Source: Planctomonas deserti (GTDB lineage Bacteria; Actinomycetota; Actinomycetes; Actinomycetales; Microbacteriaceae). Taken from it: DNA of 64,000 bases. The notes beneath the pieces are model-generated. The model made no database searches. It saw only the letters and a program-made list of their open reading frames with translations, and was not told the origin of the DNA. The DNA is taken from contig NZ_QANL01000005.1 of assembly GCF_003067705.1 (NCBI RefSeq), positions 124,001 through 188,000 of the forward strand. Direction: 5' to 3'. Numbering within the stretch: the first letter of the stretch is position 1; every line of letters starts with the position of its first letter. Shown piece by piece: positions 61,211 through 64,000 of this stretch. The position numbers and the translations under genes are program-made.

Positions 61211-62239
61211 TCAGTACTGGCGCTCGGGCAGCGCCTCGACGGCCTGCTCCTGCGTGAAGGTGGTCTCCTCGGTGATGATGCGCTTCTCCACGTCCTCACC
61301 GGCGACGACCTTCTTCACGATGTCGACCAGCTGGTCGCCGAGCAGCGGGGAGCACTCGACGATGAAGTTGATCTTGCCCTCGGCCAGGGCGGTCATGCCG
61401 TCCTTCACCGCGTCCACCGTGACGATCTTGATGTCCTGCCCCGGCACCATTCCGGCGGCCTCGATGGCCTCGATCGCGCCGAGTCCCATGTCGTCGTTGT
61501 GGGCGTAGATCAGGTCGACGCCCGGGTTCGACTTGAGCAGCGCCTCGGCGACCTGCTTGCCGCCCGCGCGGGTGAAGTCGCCGGTCTGCGACGCGACGAC
61601 CTGGAACTTCTCGTCCGCGCCGATGACCTCCGCGAAGCCTTCGGCGCGGTCGATGGCCGGCGCCGCCCCCGTTGTGCCCTCGAGCTGGATGATCTCCACC
61701 GGCTCGGTCTGGTCGGCGTACTCCTCGACGACCCACTGGCCGGCCTTCTTGCCCTCCTCGATGAAGTCGGAGCCGAGGAAGCTCTCGTACAGCGTCTCGT
61801 CCTCGGAGTCGACGGCGCGGTCGGTGAGCACGACGGGGATGCCGGCGTCCTTCGCCTCCTTGAGCACCGCGTCCCAGCCCGTCTCGACGACGGGGGAGAA
61901 GGCGATCACGTCGACCTGCTGCGTGATGTAGGAGCGGATCGCCTTGATCTGGTTCTCCTGCTTCTGCTGGGCGTCGGAGAACTTGAGCTCGATGCCGGCG
62001 TCCTTGAACGCCCGCTGGATGTCCTTCGTGTTCGCGGTGCGCCATCCGCTCTCCGCACCGACCTGGGCGAAGCCGACGACGATGTCGCCCGCGTCCTTCG
62101 GGCCGCTCGCGGCCTGGTCGCCGCCGCCTCCCGCGCAACCGCTGAGGGTGACCGCGAGCGCGGCGACCGCCGCGATTCCGGCGACCCGCGCCGCGTGCTT
62201 CCGTGTCGTGCCGGATCGTGCCCCGTTGACTCTTCTCAT
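61211..62239 (-). CDS. ytfQ: Sugar-binding lipoprotein of the ABC transporter, YtfQ type (342 aa)
   Basis: The N-terminal lipobox is LSGC (Cys ~ residue 32). The mature part is a CUT2 binding protein: DIVVGFAQVGAESGWRTANTKDIQRAF, QIKAIRSYITQQVDVIAFSPVVETGWDAVLKEAKDAGIPVVLTDRAVD, DLIYAHNDDMGLGAIEAIEAAG. ATG 62239 is preferred, with GAGGAGG 10 nt upstream; a TTG nine nt earlier is too close to the ribosome site. First gene of the operon. Confidence 0.9.
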   Translation of the reverse strand: MRRVNGARSGTTRKHAARVAGIAAVAALAVTLSGCAGGGGDQAASGPKDAGDIVVGFAQVGAESGWRTANTKDIQRAFKDAGIELKFSDAQQKQENQIKAIRSYITQQVDVIAFSPVVETGWDAVLKEAKDAGIPVVLTDRAVDSEDETLYESFLGSDFIEEGKKAGQWVVEEYADQTEPVEIIQLEGTTGAAPAIDRAEGFAEVIGADEKFQVVASQTGDFTRAGGKQVAEALLKSNPGVDLIYAHNDDMGLGAIEAIEAAGMVPGQDIKIVTVDAVKDGMTALAEGKINFIVECSPLLGDQLVDIVKKVVAGEDVEKRIITEETTFTQEQAVEALPERQY

Positions 62240-62330
62240 GCGAACCAAACCTCCTCGTTCAGTTGCCCGGCGGCGTCGCTGCGTGGAGCGAGAAGGCCGG
62301 GGCGGTCAGTCCGTTCTGACCATGAGCGCG

Positions 62331-62346
62331 ATGTTAGCGTTCACAA
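62331..62346. promoter_or_regulatory. LacI-type operator upstream of the sugar importer
   Basis: ATGTTAGCGTTCACAA is an imperfect palindrome with central CG, the form bound by LacI-family proteins. It lies 92 bp before the binding-protein start, so it is a likely operator for the LacI regulator at 56364. Confidence 0.6.
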
Positions 62347-62507
62347 TTTGCGCGGCACAAGAGCGCGCCGGGCGCGGTTGGTAACGGTCGGATAACCACC
62401 GCCCGGGCGCTTCACGACGGATGTGAGCCTTCACACCCGGGAACCGGCGAACGGCTCCGCCCCGGCGTTCCCCCGTCGAGCTGGGCCGGGTGGCCACGGC
62501 CGGCTCG

Positions 62508-63329
62508 CTAGTCGTCGCTCGGCTCGACGGTGATGCCGCCGTTCACGGTCCGCGCCACGATCTCCCGGTCGGCCCGGCGATCGATGGGCACCCCCTCGGT
62601 GCGCACGTTGCCGTTCGTGGTGCGGGCGTCGACGTAGTAGTCCTCGTCCGGCGGGACGCGCACCGTGATGCCGCCGTTCGTGGTCGAGACGTCCACCGAG
62701 CGCGGAGCGTCCTGCAGCTCGACCTCGACGCCCCCGTTCGTCGTCCGCGCCGTCACCTCGGAGGAGGTCGCGTCCTCGACCTCGATCGCCCCGTTGGTCG
62801 TGCTCAGGTCGAGCCTGCCGCTGAGTTGGGTGAGCTCCAGCCCGCCGTTCGATGTGGTGACGGCGACGTCACCGCTCAGGCCCTCCGCGGTCACCTTGCC
62901 GTTCTGGCTCACCACCCGGAGGTCCGCGGATGCGGGGAGCGTCACCGTGATCCGCACCCGGCACAGGGTGAGCCAGCGCTCGGCGCAGCCGCCGCGGATC
63001 ACGGTCTCGTCGCCCTCGGTGCTCACGGTCAGCGTCGGAGCCGGGCCCGTGTAGCGACCGACGGCCTCGGCACGGACCTCGTTCCCCGTGCCGGGGCGGA
63101 AGTCGAGCGCCGCGCTGGGCACCTCGACGAGCACCGACGACCCCGCCTCGGCGCTTTCCGCGAGGGCGACGGGCGTCGCGCGGAGCGCGGGGACGAGAAC
63201 GCTGAGGCCCCCGACGAGCAGCGCGAGGGCGAGGAGCGGGAGCCCCACGAACAGGAGGAGCTTCGTGCCGGTCGACAGCCCTCCGCCCTGGCGGCGGGAC
63301 GGCTCCGGGAACTGCGGCGATGCGGTCAT
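62508..63329 (-). CDS. DUF4097-like membrane protein with repeated beta rungs (273 aa)
   Basis: A single N-terminal transmembrane helix (LLLFVGLPLLALALLVGGLSVL) precedes a beta-helix of ~20-residue rungs marked by TNG turns: VSQNGKV, TTSNGGL, STTNGAI, ARTTNGGV, STTNGGI, ARTTNGNV, ARTVNGGI. Two Cys in CAERWLTLC may form a disulfide. Function is unknown. The ATG 63329 is chosen as the codon just before the transmembrane segment. Confidence 0.88.
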   Translation of the reverse strand: MTASPQFPEPSRRQGGGLSTGTKLLLFVGLPLLALALLVGGLSVLVPALRATPVALAESAEAGSSVLVEVPSAALDFRPGTGNEVRAEAVGRYTGPAPTLTVSTEGDETVIRGGCAERWLTLCRVRITVTLPASADLRVVSQNGKVTAEGLSGDVAVTTSNGGLELTQLSGRLDLSTTNGAIEVEDATSSEVTARTTNGGVEVELQDAPRSVDVSTTNGGITVRVPPDEDYYVDARTTNGNVRTEGVPIDRRADREIVARTVNGGITVEPSDD

Positions 63330-63488
63330 GCTGTGCCTCGAATCCGATGTCTGGCCCGATGGTAGCGAGGCCTGAGCCGCCGATGCCAGGGGGCGGACCC
63401 CCGGTCCCCGTCGCACGGCGGCACCGGTCAGAATGGACACCCGGCGCGGCGGCCTCGCCTCTCGGCCGGCGCAGAGGCGGGAGCGGGC

Positions 63489-63980
63489 ATGCCGGAGAGA
63501 AGCGCGGGGATTCTGCTGTACCGCACGGACGGGGACGGGGACGCGGCGGGGGACGGGGACGTGCAGGTCTGGCTCGGCCACATGGGCGGGCCCTTCTGGC
63601 GGCGACGCCCGCGGGCCTGGGGCATCCCGAAGGGGCTGCTGGAGCCCGGTGAGGACGAGCGCGAGGCGGCGCTCCGCGAGTTCGCGGAGGAGATCGGCGC
63701 GCCGGCGCCCCCGGCGGACTACCGACGGCTGGGAGAGTTCCGGCAGTCGTCGGGCAAGGTCGTGGTCGCCTTCGCGGGCATGACCGACTTCACCGTCGAC
63801 GAGGTGCGCAGCAACACCTTCACGCTGGAGTGGCCGAGGGGATCGGGCGTGATCCGGGAGTACCCGGAGATCGACGAGGCCCGATGGTTTCCGCTCGCCG
63901 AGGCGCGGGAGGCCATCGTGTCGGGACAGCTGCCGATGCTCGCGGCGCTCGAGGCGTCACTGGCTGAGCCGTCCCGCTGA
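63489..63980 (+). CDS. NUDIX hydrolase (163 aa)
   Basis: The Nudix box GLLEPGEDEREAALREFAEEIG carries the metal-binding REFAEE. It starts with MPERSAGILLYRT, as in actinobacterial NUDIX proteins of the DR/Ap4A type with an insertion (GDGDAAGDGDV). The C-terminal half has RSNTFTLEWPRGSG and YPEIDEARWFPLAEAREAI. The substrate is a nucleoside-diphosphate-linked compound, unspecified. Confidence 0.92.
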   Translation: MPERSAGILLYRTDGDGDAAGDGDVQVWLGHMGGPFWRRRPRAWGIPKGLLEPGEDEREAALREFAEEIGAPAPPADYRRLGEFRQSSGKVVVAFAGMTDFTVDEVRSNTFTLEWPRGSGVIREYPEIDEARWFPLAEAREAIVSGQLPMLAALEASLAEPSR

Positions 63981-64000
63981 GACGCCCACCGGGTGGACGC

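Overview
The window is high-GC actinobacterial chromosome, most likely from a Microbacteriaceae-like organism. The signs are a SARP/BTAD regulator, an archaeal-type ATP-dependent DNA ligase, a DUF222-HNH gene, an HspR-type HAIR operator, a class E/F-like sortase, many GTG starts and dispersed GGTCCCTGAGC-type repeats. I see no rRNA, tRNA, CRISPR array, insertion sequence or prophage structural gene.

Region 1 (1-10122) is the unusual part. Five tightly spaced minus-strand genes lie below a SARP/BTAD regulator. In transcription order they encode an 818-aa acidic protein with embedded cationic amphipathic helices, a 424-aa HExxH zinc metalloprotein, a 196-aa coiled-coil protein, a 387-aa helical protein, and a giant protein of more than 1177 aa that runs off the left edge. 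The giant protein carries two M15-type peptidase domains around an alpha/beta-hydrolase domain, plus a 12-copy ESFRD repeat. None has an evident signal peptide. Two of them share an N-terminal E-[SA]-PFAET motif. This is the best candidate for an undescribed secreted or lytic system.

Region 2 (10.2-24.7 kb) is mostly housekeeping: LigB-type ligase, a NarL-type two-component system with its own palindromic operators and a SHOCT membrane protein, a DUF427 protein, an MFS exporter, DUF1905, a DEAD-box helicase, an M16-like protease, a flavoprotein disulfide reductase, and an SRPBCC/ArsR pair with an inverted-repeat operator. Three 75-bp palindromic repeats occur in the window, two of them here.

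Region 3 (24.6-34.2 kb) holds a divergent amino-sugar locus: a carbohydrate ABC transporter facing a ROK regulator and nagB. It is followed by a PLDc_N protein, a 5'-3' exonuclease, a TetR/DUF4386 pair with matching operators, and a small conserved protein.

Region 4 (34.4-49.4 kb) has a ClpC-like ATPase under a perfect HAIR element, an epoxide-hydrolase-like protein under a BlaI/CopY-type palindrome, a secreted metalloprotease, another hydrolase, malQ, a frameshifted cupin pseudogene, a PepSY-like exported protein, and an iminopeptidase-like/APC permease/acetamidase operon that looks like peptide or amide catabolism.

Region 5 (49.5-64 kb) has an SGNH esterase, a DUF222-HNH gene, an NAD-dependent epimerase, a lipoprotein/sortase/CHRD surface cluster, a LacI-controlled sugar ABC system of the YtfQRT-YjfF type with an internal hairpin after the binding-protein gene, a DUF4097-like adhesin-like membrane protein and a NUDIX hydrolase.
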